NCBI RefSeq assembly: GCF_000196495.1 | Contig: NC_011312.1 | Coordinates: 2,356,001-2,420,000 of the forward strand | Reading direction: 5' to 3' | From: Aliivibrio salmonicida LFI1238 | GTDB taxonomy: Bacteria > Pseudomonadota > Gammaproteobacteria > Enterobacterales > Vibrionaceae | DNA: 64,000 nucleotides | Shown: positions 1 through 9,333 of the stretch, in pieces | How positions within the stretch are numbered: position 1 is the first letter of the stretch | How the letters are laid out: every line of letters begins with the position of its first letter | Program-made: the position numbers and the translations under genes | The notes under the pieces: generated by a model | The model's input: only the letters and a program-made list of their open reading frames with translations | Told to the model about the DNA's origin: nothing | Database searches by the model: none

Positions 1-2008
1 TATCAGCAAGAACCTCATCAGCGGCTTCATTAATGCTGGTTACATTGCGATTTATCTCTTCAGAAACCGAGCTTTGCTCTTCAGCGGCAGAAGCAATTTG
101 ATTGTTCATGTCATTTGCCACAAGGATTGCATTACTTATTTCAATTAAGTTTTGTTGTGCAATTAATGTGTCTTCTTTGGTTGCTAGCGCTTGTTTCTGG
201 CTACTGTCCATTACGGTGACAATGCCTTGTGTATTTTGCTGCAATATTACAAGCATGCTGTTGATTTCTTGAGTTGAGCTTTGCGTACGACTTGCAAGGT
301 TACGCACCTCATCAGCGACGACTGCAAATCCACGGCCTTGCTCACCAGCACGAGCTGCTTCAATCGCGGCATTCAGAGCCAATAAATTTGTTTGCTCAGC
401 AATGCTGCCGATTTCCGTTAGAATTTTTTGAATATCATTGCTTGATGCGGCTAAGCTAACGACTTGTGATTGAGCTTCATTGATGAATGCGGCTAACTCT
501 TCTACTGAAGAGGCGGCGTTATTCATTATTTTTTGACCATCTTCACTGCTTGTTTGAATTTGGTTTGCAGCGGTTGCCGCTTGCAAAGCAGAAGACGCAA
601 CTTCTTGAGCCGTTGCACTCATTTCATTAATCGCCGTTGCTAATTGGGTCACTTCATTCACTTGATTTTGCAGCTTAATTTGTGATTTTTCAGTTTCAGA
701 CATGGTGTTCATTGATGATTGAGACACCAATTCAGCGGTGTTCTTGGCGTTATGAAGAGTGAGTTGAATTTTCTCTACAAAAGTATTAAACCAAAAAGCT
801 AACTGGCCAATTTCGTCTTTAGAGTCTATCTCAATGCGCTGTGTTAAATCGCCATCACCTTGAGCTATGTTTTCAAAGCGAGTCGTGAGATTAGACAGTG
901 TTGAACCAATATTTTTTGCCAGAAGGAAAATAATAAAAATACCAACAATTGAAGAGATGACGCCACTTAATAAACCATTAGAAAGTGCTTCGCTTCCTAA
1001 TTCAGTGCTGAACACATTGAAATCGGTAATTTCTTTTTTCAAAATTTCAGAAGGAATCGACACCATGACTATCCACGGTTTTGCCCCTGTATTAATGGTA
1101 GAGACAGCAATTTTCAAATGGCCGATGTCTTTTAAGAATGACTTATTATTTTTCGCTTCTTGCTGAATCGATCCCCAATTACGTGCAAATTCATCTGCTA
1201 CTTTTTGACCGACTAAACTTCCATCTTTACTGAAAGATAGTAATCGTCCGTCCCATGAGGCGATAGAGACAATCGCATCAGGCATTCCTGTTGCTTTTGC
1301 TGATTTTTGACTTATTGCTTGGAAGCTTTTTATTGACCAGTCAAAACCAAGAGAACCAACAATCTTATTGTTATGTCGTAACGGCAAACTGATCGTCGTA
1401 ATAAGCTCTTCATTTCCTCTTACGTTGTAATAGTAAGGTTCCATTACAAAGCTTTTACCCGTTTCAAAAGGCGCTAAATGCCATTCATCAGTACGTTCAC
1501 CATTGTTGTTTAACGCGGTGTTTTTAAAGCGGTCCATTCCAATGGCTTCAAAGCCTGAATTGGTCGGAGAGAAGAATGGAGATAGAACGCCTTCTTTATT
1601 TAATGCTTTTTGAGTAAGAACCGATTCATCTTTAGTAAAATTAGCGTCTTCCCACACCATGTAACCTGCAAATACACTGTCATTTTGTATTTTTAATGAT
1701 GAGATGAACTGCTCAATAAGAAGACTTGCGTCTGCTTGGTGTTGGTTTGACAGTTCTAGCAATGATTTTAGTTGTTTTAAGTTACTGATCACTGGGGAAA
1801 ATTGACCATTGAGTTCCGCACTTTGCTGATTCGCAATAGACAGTAATTTATAATCAATATTTTCAGCGAGTTGGTCAGAGACATGTTTTGTTATTTCTTT
1901 ATTTACTCCGTTATAAGATACGGTAGTAAAAAACATGGCGGTGCTTAATGTTATAAAGATGGCAAGTCCGGCACTTACCGCGATACGTGTTTTTATTGAT
2001 TTAAACAT
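1..2008 (-). CDS. Methyl-accepting chemotaxis protein, C-terminus cut by window edge
   Basis: Transmembrane chemoreceptor that relays a ligand signal to CheA/CheW. About 669 residues are visible and no stop is reached, so the last few dozen residues lie outside the window. Order: N-terminal membrane helix (residues ~9-30); a large periplasmic region with dCache-like features (WHLAPFETG, EPYYY, GSLGFDWS); a second membrane helix near 345-365; a HAMP domain (~366-420, NIAQGDGDLTQRI); and the cytoplasmic coiled-coil signalling domain with the conserved hairpin tip (EAARAGEQGRGFAVVADEVR). The reading frame is open throughout. The ATG is preceded by GAGGGAT. The ligand cannot be told from sequence; amino acids or organic acids are usual for dCache receptors. 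Confidence 0.93.
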   Translation of the reverse strand, partial: MFKSIKTRIAVSAGLAIFITLSTAMFFTTVSYNGVNKEITKHVSDQLAENIDYKLLSIANQQSAELNGQFSPVISNLKQLKSLLELSNQHQADASLLIEQFISSLKIQNDSVFAGYMVWEDANFTKDESVLTQKALNKEGVLSPFFSPTNSGFEAIGMDRFKNTALNNNGERTDEWHLAPFETGKSFVMEPYYYNVRGNEELITTISLPLRHNNKIVGSLGFDWSIKSFQAISQKSAKATGMPDAIVSIASWDGRLLSFSKDGSLVGQKVADEFARNWGSIQQEAKNNKSFLKDIGHLKIAVSTINTGAKPWIVMVSIPSEILKKEITDFNVFSTELGSEALSNGLLSGVISSIVGIFIIFLLAKNIGSTLSNLTTRFENIAQGDGDLTQRIEIDSKDEIGQLAFWFNTFVEKIQLTLHNAKNTAELVSQSSMNTMSETEKSQIKLQNQVNEVTQLATAINEMSATAQEVASSALQAATAANQIQTSSEDGQKIMNNAASSVEELAAFINEAQSQVVSLAASSNDIQKILTEIGSIAEQTNLLALNAAIEAARAGEQGRGFAVVADEVRNLASRTQSSTQEINSMLVILQQNTQGIVTVMDSSQKQALATKEDTLIAQQNLIEISNAILVANDMNNQIASAAEEQSSVSEEINRNVTSINEAADEVLAD

Positions 2009-2043
2009 AATCCCTCAGAACTAAAATGATTTTATAGAATTAC

Positions 2044-2070
2044 TTATCGACTTGGAGTGAATATTCATTA
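2044..2070 (-). promoter_or_regulatory. Putative FliA (sigma-28) promoter for the chemoreceptor
   Basis: On the minus strand TAATGAAT, 11 bases, then GTCGATAA lies about 36 bases before the receptor ATG. This is close to the flagellar sigma-28 consensus TAAAGTTT-N11-GCCGATAA, and chemoreceptor genes are classic FliA targets. Pattern match only. Confidence 0.55.
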
Positions 2071-2241
2071 GCTAAAATAACTGAATTGAATGAATAAAAT
2101 TTACACCGGTGTTCACATTGAGTTCACGGATATTCATTTATACTCCGCGGTTCATACTTAGATACACGCTAACCATCTCATTTAATTAATTTTCTGTTAC
2201 TCTGTTTTGGTTATATTGGCAATTTTATAGTGAGATAAAAA

Positions 2242-2670
2242 ATGAACAAAAAACTATTGTTACCTTTATTATTTTCGGTTGTTTTAGTGGGTTGCAATGA
2301 CGCAAGTGAAGCCATTGATAAAGCACAAAATGCGGCAAATAAAGCAGTAGACATGGCTCAAACAAAATTAGAATTAATTAATTTAAGTGATCTTAATATT
2401 GATGAATTTGGTGATGCAGCTATATCAGCAAAAGCATTTGCAACATCGGTTGATGAGGCGTTGAATGCCGATTACAGCAATCCAGAAGCATTGGTTGAAG
2501 TGAAAGCGCACATTTCGAATGCGTATAGCTGTTTAGTGGCGGCATCATCAGAATCAACAGCAGAAAATGTGGTTGATAAAGTAATGGCAACAATTTCAAA
2601 TGAAAATGCTGAAAGCTTAATTGAGAAAGGCGTCGAACGTGCACAAGATATGACAGAGTGCGTAATGTAA
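2242..2670 (+). CDS. Small alanine-rich lipoprotein of unknown function
   Basis: 142 residues. The N-terminus is a lipoprotein signal: two lysines, a hydrophobic run and the lipobox LVGC with Cys18 as the acylated residue (followed by Asn, not the Asp typical of inner-membrane retention). The mature part is acidic, helical and rich in Ala, Glu and Asn, with heptad-like spacing in its first 40 residues (DKAQNAANKAVDMAQ). Two further cysteines (YSCLV and the C-terminal TECVM) could form a disulfide. GTGAGA precedes the ATG. It stands alone between a divergent chemoreceptor and convergent purB, with a shared terminator. I do not recognise a named family. Confidence 0.8.
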   Translation: MNKKLLLPLLFSVVLVGCNDASEAIDKAQNAANKAVDMAQTKLELINLSDLNIDEFGDAAISAKAFATSVDEALNADYSNPEALVEVKAHISNAYSCLVAASSESTAENVVDKVMATISNENAESLIEKGVERAQDMTECVM

Positions 2671-2697
2671 TCTTGAATGAGTAATACTAAATAAAAA

Positions 2698-2740
2698 AGC
2701 CCTGTAACAATCGCTCTTTAAAGGCGTTTGATACGGGGCT
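2698..2740. terminator. Bidirectional terminator between the lipoprotein gene and purB
   Basis: Arms AGCCCTGTA and TACGGGGCT pair over 9 bp with one G-U, separated by a 25-base loop, with an A-run on the left side. It lies between convergent genes and can serve both. Confidence 0.6.
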
Positions 2741-2785
2741 CTTTAGTGCTTATAAATCTGTTAGGTTAATAAATAACCGTAAAGA

Positions 2786-4156
2786 TTAAAGCTTGTCAGC
2801 TAGCTCGATAGCTTGACCAATGTAGTTTGCTGGCGTCATCTCTTTTAAACGAACTTTTTCGTCTGCAGGGATTTCTAAGCTGTCGATGAATGAACGCATG
2901 CCTTCACCATCAATGCGTTTACCGCGAGTTAGCTCTTTTAGTTTTTCGTATGGCTTTTCGATGCCGTAACGACGCATTACTGTTTGAACCGGTTCTGCAA
3001 GAACTTCCCAGTTTTTATCTAGCTCAGCTTCAAGTGCTGCACGATTGATTTCTAATTTGCTAATGCCTTTTAGAGTCGACGTGTATGCAATGATTGCGTA
3101 ACCACAACCAACACCTAGATTACGAAGAACCGTAGAGTCAGTTAGGTCACGCTGCCAGCGAGATACAGGCAGTTTTTGAGATAGGTGATTAAAGATAGCG
3201 TTAGCAAGACCTAGGTTACCTTCAGAGTTTTCAAAATCGATTGGGTTAACTTTATGCGGCATAGTTGAAGAGCCGATTTCGCCTGCAATCGTTTTTTGTT
3301 TGAAGTGACCAAGAGCAATGTAGCCCCAAACGTCACGGTCAAAATCAAGAAGGATTGTGTTGAAACGTGCAATCGCATCAAATAGCTCTGCAATGTAGTC
3401 ATGCGGTTCGATTTGAGTTGTGTACGGATTCCAGTTAACGCCTAGAGATTCAGTGATGAATTCTTCACTGAATTTGTGCCAATCAACATCTGGGTAAGCT
3501 GAAAGGTGAGCGTTGTAGTTACCAACAGCACCGTTGATTTTCGCTAGGATCTCAACGTTTTCGATTTGTTTGTATTGACGTTCCATACGGTACGCAACAT
3601 TCGCCATTTCTTTACCCATTGTAGAAGGTGAAGCTGGCTGACCGTGTGTACGAGAAAGAAGAGGAATATCACGGTACTCGTTCGCTAATGCTTTAATTGC
3701 ATCGATAACGTTACGGATTTCAGGAAGAACGATCGTGTCACGTGCTTCTTTAAGCATAAGAGCGTGAGACGTATTGTTTATGTCTTCTGAAGTACAAGCA
3801 AAGTGAATAAATTCGTTGATAGCGTGAAGCTCTGGAAGCTCTGCGACTTTCTCTTTTAGGAAATATTCAACGGCTTTAACATCGTGGTTTGTTGTGCGTT
3901 CAATGTCCTTGATACGCATAGCGTCTTCTTCGCTGAAGTTTGCAGCGATGTTATCTAAGAATTGATTCGCTTCTGCGCTTAATGTAGCCACTTCCGCAAT
4001 CGATTGCGTAGCTGCTAATTTTTGAAGCCAACGAACTTCAACAACAGTACGGTATTTCAGTAAGCCATACTCACTAAAGATGCTGCGTAGAGAAATTGTT
4101 TTACTTCCGTAGCGACCGTCTACAGGTGAAACAGCAGTTAATGCTGACAATTCCAT
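2786..4156 (-). CDS. purB: Adenylosuccinate lyase
   Basis: 456 residues, the length of the gammaproteobacterial enzyme. It cleaves SAICAR to AICAR and adenylosuccinate to AMP, each releasing fumarate, in purine synthesis. Family signatures are seen: the N-terminal LTAVSPVDGRYG, the catalytic-histidine region SRTHGQPASPSTMGKE, and the flexible signature loop GSSTMPHKVNPIDFEN, which carries the catalytic serine. AGGAG lies 7 bases before the ATG. The order mnmA-hflD-purB is the same as in E. coli. A hairpin in the 70-base gap after hflD may tune expression. Confidence 0.98.
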   Translation of the reverse strand: MELSALTAVSPVDGRYGSKTISLRSIFSEYGLLKYRTVVEVRWLQKLAATQSIAEVATLSAEANQFLDNIAANFSEEDAMRIKDIERTTNHDVKAVEYFLKEKVAELPELHAINEFIHFACTSEDINNTSHALMLKEARDTIVLPEIRNVIDAIKALANEYRDIPLLSRTHGQPASPSTMGKEMANVAYRMERQYKQIENVEILAKINGAVGNYNAHLSAYPDVDWHKFSEEFITESLGVNWNPYTTQIEPHDYIAELFDAIARFNTILLDFDRDVWGYIALGHFKQKTIAGEIGSSTMPHKVNPIDFENSEGNLGLANAIFNHLSQKLPVSRWQRDLTDSTVLRNLGVGCGYAIIAYTSTLKGISKLEINRAALEAELDKNWEVLAEPVQTVMRRYGIEKPYEKLKELTRGKRIDGEGMRSFIDSLEIPADEKVRLKEMTPANYIGQAIELADKL

Positions 4157-4191
4157 GTGAATCTCCTAGATATCTATAAAGGTTAAAGGAT

Positions 4192-4220
4192 AAAGCCTAC
4201 CTGATAGTCAAGTAGGCTTT
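4192..4220 (-). promoter_or_regulatory. Hairpin in the hflD-purB gap, weak terminator or attenuator
   Basis: AAAGCCTAC and GTAGGCTTT form a perfect 9-bp stem, extendable by TGA/TCA across one mismatch. In the direction of transcription it is followed by TTTATCCTTT rather than a clean U-run, so partial termination or RNA processing is more likely than a full stop. Confidence 0.45.
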
Positions 4221-4226
4221 AATTTT

Positions 4227-4844
4227 TTAAATTCGAGCTAATATAATTTTTGCTTGTTCGACCATTTTTTTACGACCAAAAATCAAATGACGACGCTTTC
4301 CGCCTACTTGACGCCAAAGTACCGCAGAGCGAATACCTGATAGCAGTAATGCGCGAACTTTATGTTGAGTCATTGATTGTTGCAAGATAGATGGTGTGCC
4401 CGTAACTTGGATACGAGGGCCCATAGGGCTGATAACATCCAAATAAATACTCGCAATGTTACTGAGCATTTGTTCGTTATGAATATCAAAATGGTCTAAT
4501 TGGCGTTCAATGGTACTGATGCGTTCACCAAGCTTACTCATGCCATCACGATGACCTGCAAGTTTGCGCTCTAGTGCCATTAAACTGATCAGGTAGCGAG
4601 TTAATTCGCTGCCTGTTGGTGTGTTATCAAAATCTCGTACAAGGCATTCTAAGCCAACACGTAAGTTGGCTTCTTTCCCGTAAACACCTACCGTATTATT
4701 TGGATTGGTTTCCAAAATAGATTGGATAGCGGTATCAAACGCGGCTTGATCACAATGCCCATCTTTCGCCATTTTTTGTACTAAGCTTGCCGCTTGGCAA
4801 ATGCCAGCAAATGCAATGGTTCTGTCAAATAAAGTGTTCGCCAC
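4227..4844 (-). CDS. hflD: HflD, high-frequency lysogenization protein homologue
   Basis: 205 residues from a GTG start. An in-frame ATG lies 16 codons upstream but inside mnmA. The GTG is preferred because AGGAG lies 7 bases before it and the product begins (V/M)[13 protein letters not shown] like the family. HflD is a largely helical, peripherally membrane-associated protein, known in E. coli for modulating lambda CII. Its role in Vibrionaceae is unknown. The ribosome-binding site overlaps the mnmA stop codon, which suggests translational coupling. Confidence 0.93.
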
Positions 4845-4855
4845 GCTAGGACTCC

Positions 4856-5980
4856 TTAAATACGTTCTTCGATGATACCGCCACCTAGGCAAATTTCACC
4901 TGAGTAGAAAACAGCAGATTGACCTGGAGTCACCGCAATTTGTGGTTCATTAAAAATCACCTTAATGTTCTCATCATCGATAGGGATAATGGTACAAGGG
5001 ATATCAGTTTGACGGTAACGTGTTTTTACCGTACAGCTCAATGGTGCTTTGATCGCCGTGCGATCAACCCAATCAAGTTGAGAGGCTAATAAGCCTTGTG
5101 ATTTCAATAATGGGTGGTCATGACCTTGTACAGCAATAAGTACATTGCGTTTTAAATCTTTTTCACCAACAAACCATGGGTCTTCGTTACCGCCGCCGCC
5201 TTTAGAACCGCCAATGTGCAAACCTTTACGTTGGCCTAGAGTGTGGTACATCAAGCCTTGGTGTTGACCAATAACTTTGCCTTCTGGCGTTTCAATATTA
5301 CCTGGTTGTGCTGGTAGGTATTTGCCTAAGAACTCAGTGAATTTACGCTCACCGATGAAGCAAATACCAGTAGAATCTTTTTTCTTCGCTGTGATCAAAT
5401 CTTGCTCTTGGGCAATGCGACGTACTTCTGGTTTTTCTAGATCACCAACAGGGAACAGGCTGCGTGCAACTTGCTCTGAGCTTAATGTATATAGAAAGTA
5501 ACTTTGATCTTTGTTTGAATCCAAACCACGAAGCATTTGTGGTTTAGCACCATTTGCGATGTCTTCTGCGGTTGGGAAAGTACGACGAACGTAGTGACCC
5601 ATTGCAATAAAATCGGCATCCAACACTTCATCAGCAAACTCTAAGAATGCTTTAAATTTAATTTCTTTATTACAAAGAATGTCTGGATTTGGCGTGCGAC
5701 CCGCTTTGTATTCCTCTAGGAAATATTCAAAGACGTTGTCCCAATATTCAGCTGCGAAATTAATGGTATGAAGGTGAATACCTAATTTGTCACACACGGC
5801 TTGTGCATCGGCTAAATCTTCAGCTGCGGTACAATATTCCTCGTTGTCGTCTTCTTCCCAGTTTTTCATGAAAAGACCTTCAACTTGGTATCCTTGTTGC
5901 TGAAGTAGGTAGGCTGATACTGAAGAGTCTACACCACCGGACATTCCGACGATGACTTTCTTTTGGCTGTTGTCTGACAT
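4856..5980 (-). CDS. mnmA: tRNA-specific 2-thiouridylase MnmA
   Basis: 374 residues. Using sulfur relayed by the Tus proteins, it makes the 2-thio group of s2U34 in tRNA-Lys, -Glu and -Gln. Visible are the PP-loop GMSGGVDSS near the N-terminus, the first catalytic cysteine in NPDILCNKEIKF (~residue 102) and the second in STGICFIGERKF (~residue 199). The C-terminal beta-barrel contains a short glycine-rich stretch (GGSKGGGGNED) that lengthens one loop. It heads the leftward mnmA-hflD-purB run. Confidence 0.97.
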   Translation of the reverse strand: MSDNSQKKVIVGMSGGVDSSVSAYLLQQQGYQVEGLFMKNWEEDDNEEYCTAAEDLADAQAVCDKLGIHLHTINFAAEYWDNVFEYFLEEYKAGRTPNPDILCNKEIKFKAFLEFADEVLDADFIAMGHYVRRTFPTAEDIANGAKPQMLRGLDSNKDQSYFLYTLSSEQVARSLFPVGDLEKPEVRRIAQEQDLITAKKKDSTGICFIGERKFTEFLGKYLPAQPGNIETPEGKVIGQHQGLMYHTLGQRKGLHIGGSKGGGGNEDPWFVGEKDLKRNVLIAVQGHDHPLLKSQGLLASQLDWVDRTAIKAPLSCTVKTRYRQTDIPCTIIPIDDENIKVIFNEPQIAVTPGQSAVFYSGEICLGGGIIEERI

Positions 5981-6050
5981 TCTTTAACACCACTAATAAA
6001 ACTTGAAGCAGATTCTACCAGAAAGAATTTGCATGGGACAGATCCGAGAC

Positions 6051-6075
6051 TAAAATCACAGATTATATCTGTGAA
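6051..6075 (-). terminator. Probable norR terminator
   Basis: TCACAGAT and ATCTGTGA flank TAT as an 8-bp stem, followed on the minus strand by TTTTA. It lies 22 bases beyond the norR stop. The U-run is short, so efficiency is uncertain. Confidence 0.45.
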
Positions 6076-6096
6076 ATGTAGGTTATTTATGTTGAT

Positions 6097-7635
6097 TTAG
6101 TCCTTTAGTTTTAAGCGTTTGGCTAAACGATGTAAATTTCCTGTATCAAGCTGCAAAGCTCTGGCGGTAGCCGCCCAATTGTGTTGGTTTTCTTGATGTG
6201 TTTTTTTTATTAATTGTGTTTGAAATTCGTCGGTTGCAAGGCGTAATCCTTTCGTTTCATCTATGAGTGTGTTTTCTGTTTGTTGAATGGGGCTTACTTC
6301 CAAGTTAGTGTCTTTTTTAATTGAAAAATGCAGCGGCGTAAGGGTTAAGTCCGTTTCATTACTCTGTGCTCTAGAAAGTACGGTTGCTCGGCTCATTACA
6401 TGCTCTAACTCTCGGATGTTTCCTGGCCATGAATAATCGTTAAGAAGGGCGATCGTTTCTGGAGTGATACGTAAACTTGAAGCACCTAATTTGATGCGGC
6501 TTTTTTCTGCAAAATACCCAACGAGAATCGTAATGTCATTTTCTCGGTCCCTTAGTGGGGGAACAAAAATGGGAAAGACACTCAAGCGGTGATACAAATC
6601 GGCTCTAAAATTGCCATTCTTGACTTCTTCATGAAGCATTTTGTTGGTGGCAGCAATAATTCGAGTGTTCACTTTAATGTGATTATCGTCCCCAATACGT
6701 TGAATATCACCATACTGCAAAACACGCAGTAATTTGGCTTGCAGCGCTAAAGATAATTCGCCAATTTCATCAAGAAATAACGTGCCATTATCTGCGGATT
6801 CAAACTTTCCCTTTCGGTTACTTATTGCGCCTGTGAATGCGCCTTTTACATGACCAAACAACTCACTTTCTGCAACCGACTCTGGTAGCGCTGCACAGTT
6901 TAAATAGACTAAATTTTGATTTGAACGCGCCGATCTTTCGTGCAGAGCACTGGCGACTAATTCTTTTCCGACTCCCGTTTCACCTGTAATTAAGACCGAC
7001 AATTCGGTGTTGGCTACGGCGTTAATGTTGTTTTGCAACTCTTGCATTACTTGAGACTCACCAATCATCTCGGCCACGTGGTGTTGTGGACTTTCAAAAG
7101 AAGACGCTGTGCTACTTTCTCCTGATTGTTTTTCTAATCTTTCCATGAGTAAGGCGGTGTTCAAACTTGTTGCCGCTAATGCGCTGATGATGCGTAATTC
7201 TTTATTTGTGAATTTATCAAATTGGGCAGGATCGAATGCATCAATGGTTACCGCTCCAATGAGACGTTCATTGACGATGAGAGGAAGGCCTATGCAGGAG
7301 TGGACGTGTAACTGGCTTTTTTTATTTGCGATTAATCCATCATAAGGATCGGGTAAATCGCTGTCTGGTGGGAACCGAACGATGTCACCGGCTCTGGCAA
7401 TCGCTTCTAAACGAGGGTGTTGTGAAATGGAAAAGCGACGACCAATGACATCACCATCAAGACCATTAATGGCTAAAGGAGAAAAATATTGATTTTTGAA
7501 CAGTAACAAGGCTGAAGCATCGCATTTTAAGGCGTTTCTTATCGTCGAGAGTAAGCGTTCAAAGCGATCTTTATTTGATAATCCAGACGTTAAATCTAAG
7601 GCTATCTGAATCCATTCTTTTTTAATGTTTTTCAT
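6097..7635 (-). CDS. norR: NorR, nitric-oxide-sensing sigma-54 activator
   Basis: 512 residues from the ATG at 7635 (MKNIKKEW), with GAAGGTG upstream. The frame stays open 50 codons further, but that stretch would run through the NorR sites. Order: GAF domain (~1-170) that binds NO at a non-heme iron, including HSCIGLP matching the region of E. coli Cys113; AAA+ domain with Walker A GETGVGKE (~217) and the sigma-54 contact loop GAFTGA (~263); C-terminal Fis-type helix-turn-helix (WAATARALQLDTGNLHRLAKRL). It is divergent from norVW, as in E. coli, and is expected to turn that operon on when NO is present. Confidence 0.96.
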   Translation of the reverse strand: MKNIKKEWIQIALDLTSGLSNKDRFERLLSTIRNALKCDASALLLFKNQYFSPLAINGLDGDVIGRRFSISQHPRLEAIARAGDIVRFPPDSDLPDPYDGLIANKKSQLHVHSCIGLPLIVNERLIGAVTIDAFDPAQFDKFTNKELRIISALAATSLNTALLMERLEKQSGESSTASSFESPQHHVAEMIGESQVMQELQNNINAVANTELSVLITGETGVGKELVASALHERSARSNQNLVYLNCAALPESVAESELFGHVKGAFTGAISNRKGKFESADNGTLFLDEIGELSLALQAKLLRVLQYGDIQRIGDDNHIKVNTRIIAATNKMLHEEVKNGNFRADLYHRLSVFPIFVPPLRDRENDITILVGYFAEKSRIKLGASSLRITPETIALLNDYSWPGNIRELEHVMSRATVLSRAQSNETDLTLTPLHFSIKKDTNLEVSPIQQTENTLIDETKGLRLATDEFQTQLIKKTHQENQHNWAATARALQLDTGNLHRLAKRLKLKD

Positions 7636-7659
7636 TATTGTCACACCTTCTTTCTTAAT

Positions 7660-7715
7660 GTCAATTTGACTATTGTACTGTCTTTTTGACAGAAGTAAAT
7701 GAGTGTCAAATTGAC
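7660..7715. promoter_or_regulatory. Three NorR enhancer sites
   Basis: Three 11-base elements of the form GTC-N5-GAC occur at 7660-7670, 7680-7690 and 7705-7715, in the norR-norV gap. They match the GT-N7-AC core of the three E. coli NorR sites, all of which are needed there to assemble the hexamer. They lie about 55-110 bases upstream of the sigma-54 promoter. Confidence 0.85.
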
Positions 7716-7767
7716 ATTTTCGGTGGCTTATCTTTGTTATTTTCTTATAAAACAAATGGATAGATAG

Positions 7768-7784
7768 TTGGCATGCTCGATGCA
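7768..7784 (+). promoter_or_regulatory. Sigma-54 promoter of norV
   Basis: TTGGCATGCTCGATGCA has the required GG and GC doublets ten bases apart (-24/-12) and resembles TGGCAC-N5-TTGCA. It sits 39 bases before the norV ATG, downstream of the NorR sites. Confidence 0.85.
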
Positions 7785-7822
7785 ATATGACTAGTAACGC
7801 TAATTATTAAATGAGACAAATA

Positions 7823-9322
7823 ATGACTATTCATATTAAAAACAATGTTAACTGGGTTGGCCAACGTGATTGGGAAGTCTCTGATTTCCATGGTACTGAA
7901 TTTAAAATGACCAAAGGCACAAGCTACAACAGTTACTTGATTCAAGAAGAAAAAACGATATTAATTGATACGGTTGATCATCGTTTTAGTCATCAATTTA
8001 TTCAAAACCTAGAAATGGAAATTGATCTCACAAGCATTGATTACATTGTTATAAATCACGCAGAAGAAGATCATGCAGGTGCGCTTGCTGCATTAATGGA
8101 AAAAATCCCAGGTACACCAATTTATTGTACTGAAAATGCGATTGATTCAATCGTTGGTCACCATCATCACCCTGAATGGAACTTTAAGCCAATTAAAACG
8201 GGTGATGCATTAGATATTGGTAATGGCAAACAACTGGTGTTTGTTGAAGCACCAATGTTGCATTGGCCAGACAGCATGATGACGTACTTAACCGGCGATG
8301 CGATTTTATTTAGTAACGACGCCTTTGGTCAGCATTATTGTGATGAACGCTTATTTAATGACGAAGTCGATCAAACTGAGTTGATGGATCAATGTTTACG
8401 TTATTACGCCAATATCCTTACGCCATTCAGTGCGTTAGTGACGGCAAAAATTAAAGAAGTATTAAGCTTTAATTTACCCGTAGACATGATTGCAACCTCT
8501 CATGGGTGTGTATGGAGAGATAACCCAACTCAAATCATTCATCAATATTTAGAGTGGGCTGACAACTACCAAGAAGATCGAATTACGCTTTTCTATGATT
8601 CTATGTCAAACAATACTCGAATGATGGCAGATGCGATTGCACAAGGTATTCACGATGTAGATCCTGGTGTCGCGGTAAAAGTCTTTAATGTGTCTCGACA
8701 AGATAAGAATGACATTTTAACCAGTGTGTTCCGTTCAAAAGGGATTTTGGTTGGCTCATCAACCATGAACAATGTGATGATGCCTAAGATCGCAGGTATG
8801 CTGGAAGAAATTACAGGACTTCGATTTCGAGCGAAAAAAGCAGGAGCATTTGGGAGTTATGGTTGGAATGGCGGTGCGGTAGACAGAATACATTCTCGTT
8901 TAACTGATGCAGGTTTTGAAACGGCGGTAGGCTTAAAAGCAAAATGGCGTCCAGATGGTAAAGCGATGCAATTGTGCCGAGAGCATGGACAATTTATTGC
9001 AAAGCAGTGGGCCTTAAAACCCGTAACTACGACGTTTCAGACGATCAATGTTGAAAAGAAAACCATTCCGGCGTCTATTGCTGAGCCTGTGATTATGGTC
9101 GATCCTTCTGTGAGTTCTACTGTTGAGAGTGAGATAAGCGTAATTGCGTCAAATGACGATAAGCAATGCATGTTATGTACTGTGTGTAATTGGGTCTACG
9201 ATCCTGAAATCGGTGAACCAAACCAAGGGGTAGAACCAAACACGGCGTGGATTGATGTGCCCGATTATTTCTTATGCCCTGAGTGTAATTTAGGCAAAGA
9301 TGTCTTTGTTGAAGTTAAATAG
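7823..9322 (+). CDS. norV: Flavorubredoxin NorV (anaerobic NO reductase)
   Basis: 499 residues. Reduces NO to N2O under low oxygen with electrons from NorW. The ATG at 7823 is chosen over one four codons earlier because MTIHIKNNVNWVGQRDWE matches the family N-terminus. The metallo-beta-lactamase-like di-iron domain has ligand motifs NHAEEDHAG, HWPDSMM, DAFGQH and SHGCVW. The flavodoxin domain starts near residue 255 (LFYDSMSNNTR). The C-terminal rubredoxin (~446-499) has CTVC and CPEC, with an additional Cys just before it (QCMLC). The linker before the rubredoxin is longer than in E. coli (479 aa). Confidence 0.97.
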   Translation: MTIHIKNNVNWVGQRDWEVSDFHGTEFKMTKGTSYNSYLIQEEKTILIDTVDHRFSHQFIQNLEMEIDLTSIDYIVINHAEEDHAGALAALMEKIPGTPIYCTENAIDSIVGHHHHPEWNFKPIKTGDALDIGNGKQLVFVEAPMLHWPDSMMTYLTGDAILFSNDAFGQHYCDERLFNDEVDQTELMDQCLRYYANILTPFSALVTAKIKEVLSFNLPVDMIATSHGCVWRDNPTQIIHQYLEWADNYQEDRITLFYDSMSNNTRMMADAIAQGIHDVDPGVAVKVFNVSRQDKNDILTSVFRSKGILVGSSTMNNVMMPKIAGMLEEITGLRFRAKKAGAFGSYGWNGGAVDRIHSRLTDAGFETAVGLKAKWRPDGKAMQLCREHGQFIAKQWALKPVTTTFQTINVEKKTIPASIAEPVIMVDPSVSSTVESEISVIASNDDKQCMLCTVCNWVYDPEIGEPNQGVEPNTAWIDVPDYFLCPECNLGKDVFVEVK

Positions 9323-9333
9323 GGAGTGAAATA

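Noticed and set aside
2103..2112. Palindrome ACACCGGTGT as an operator
   Set aside because: Only ten bases and a single copy; no known site matched, so mentioned but not annotated.
5181..5225. Frameshift at the glycine-rich run in mnmA
   Set aside because: The frame is continuous and both catalytic cysteines and the C-terminal barrel are intact; it is a loop insertion only.
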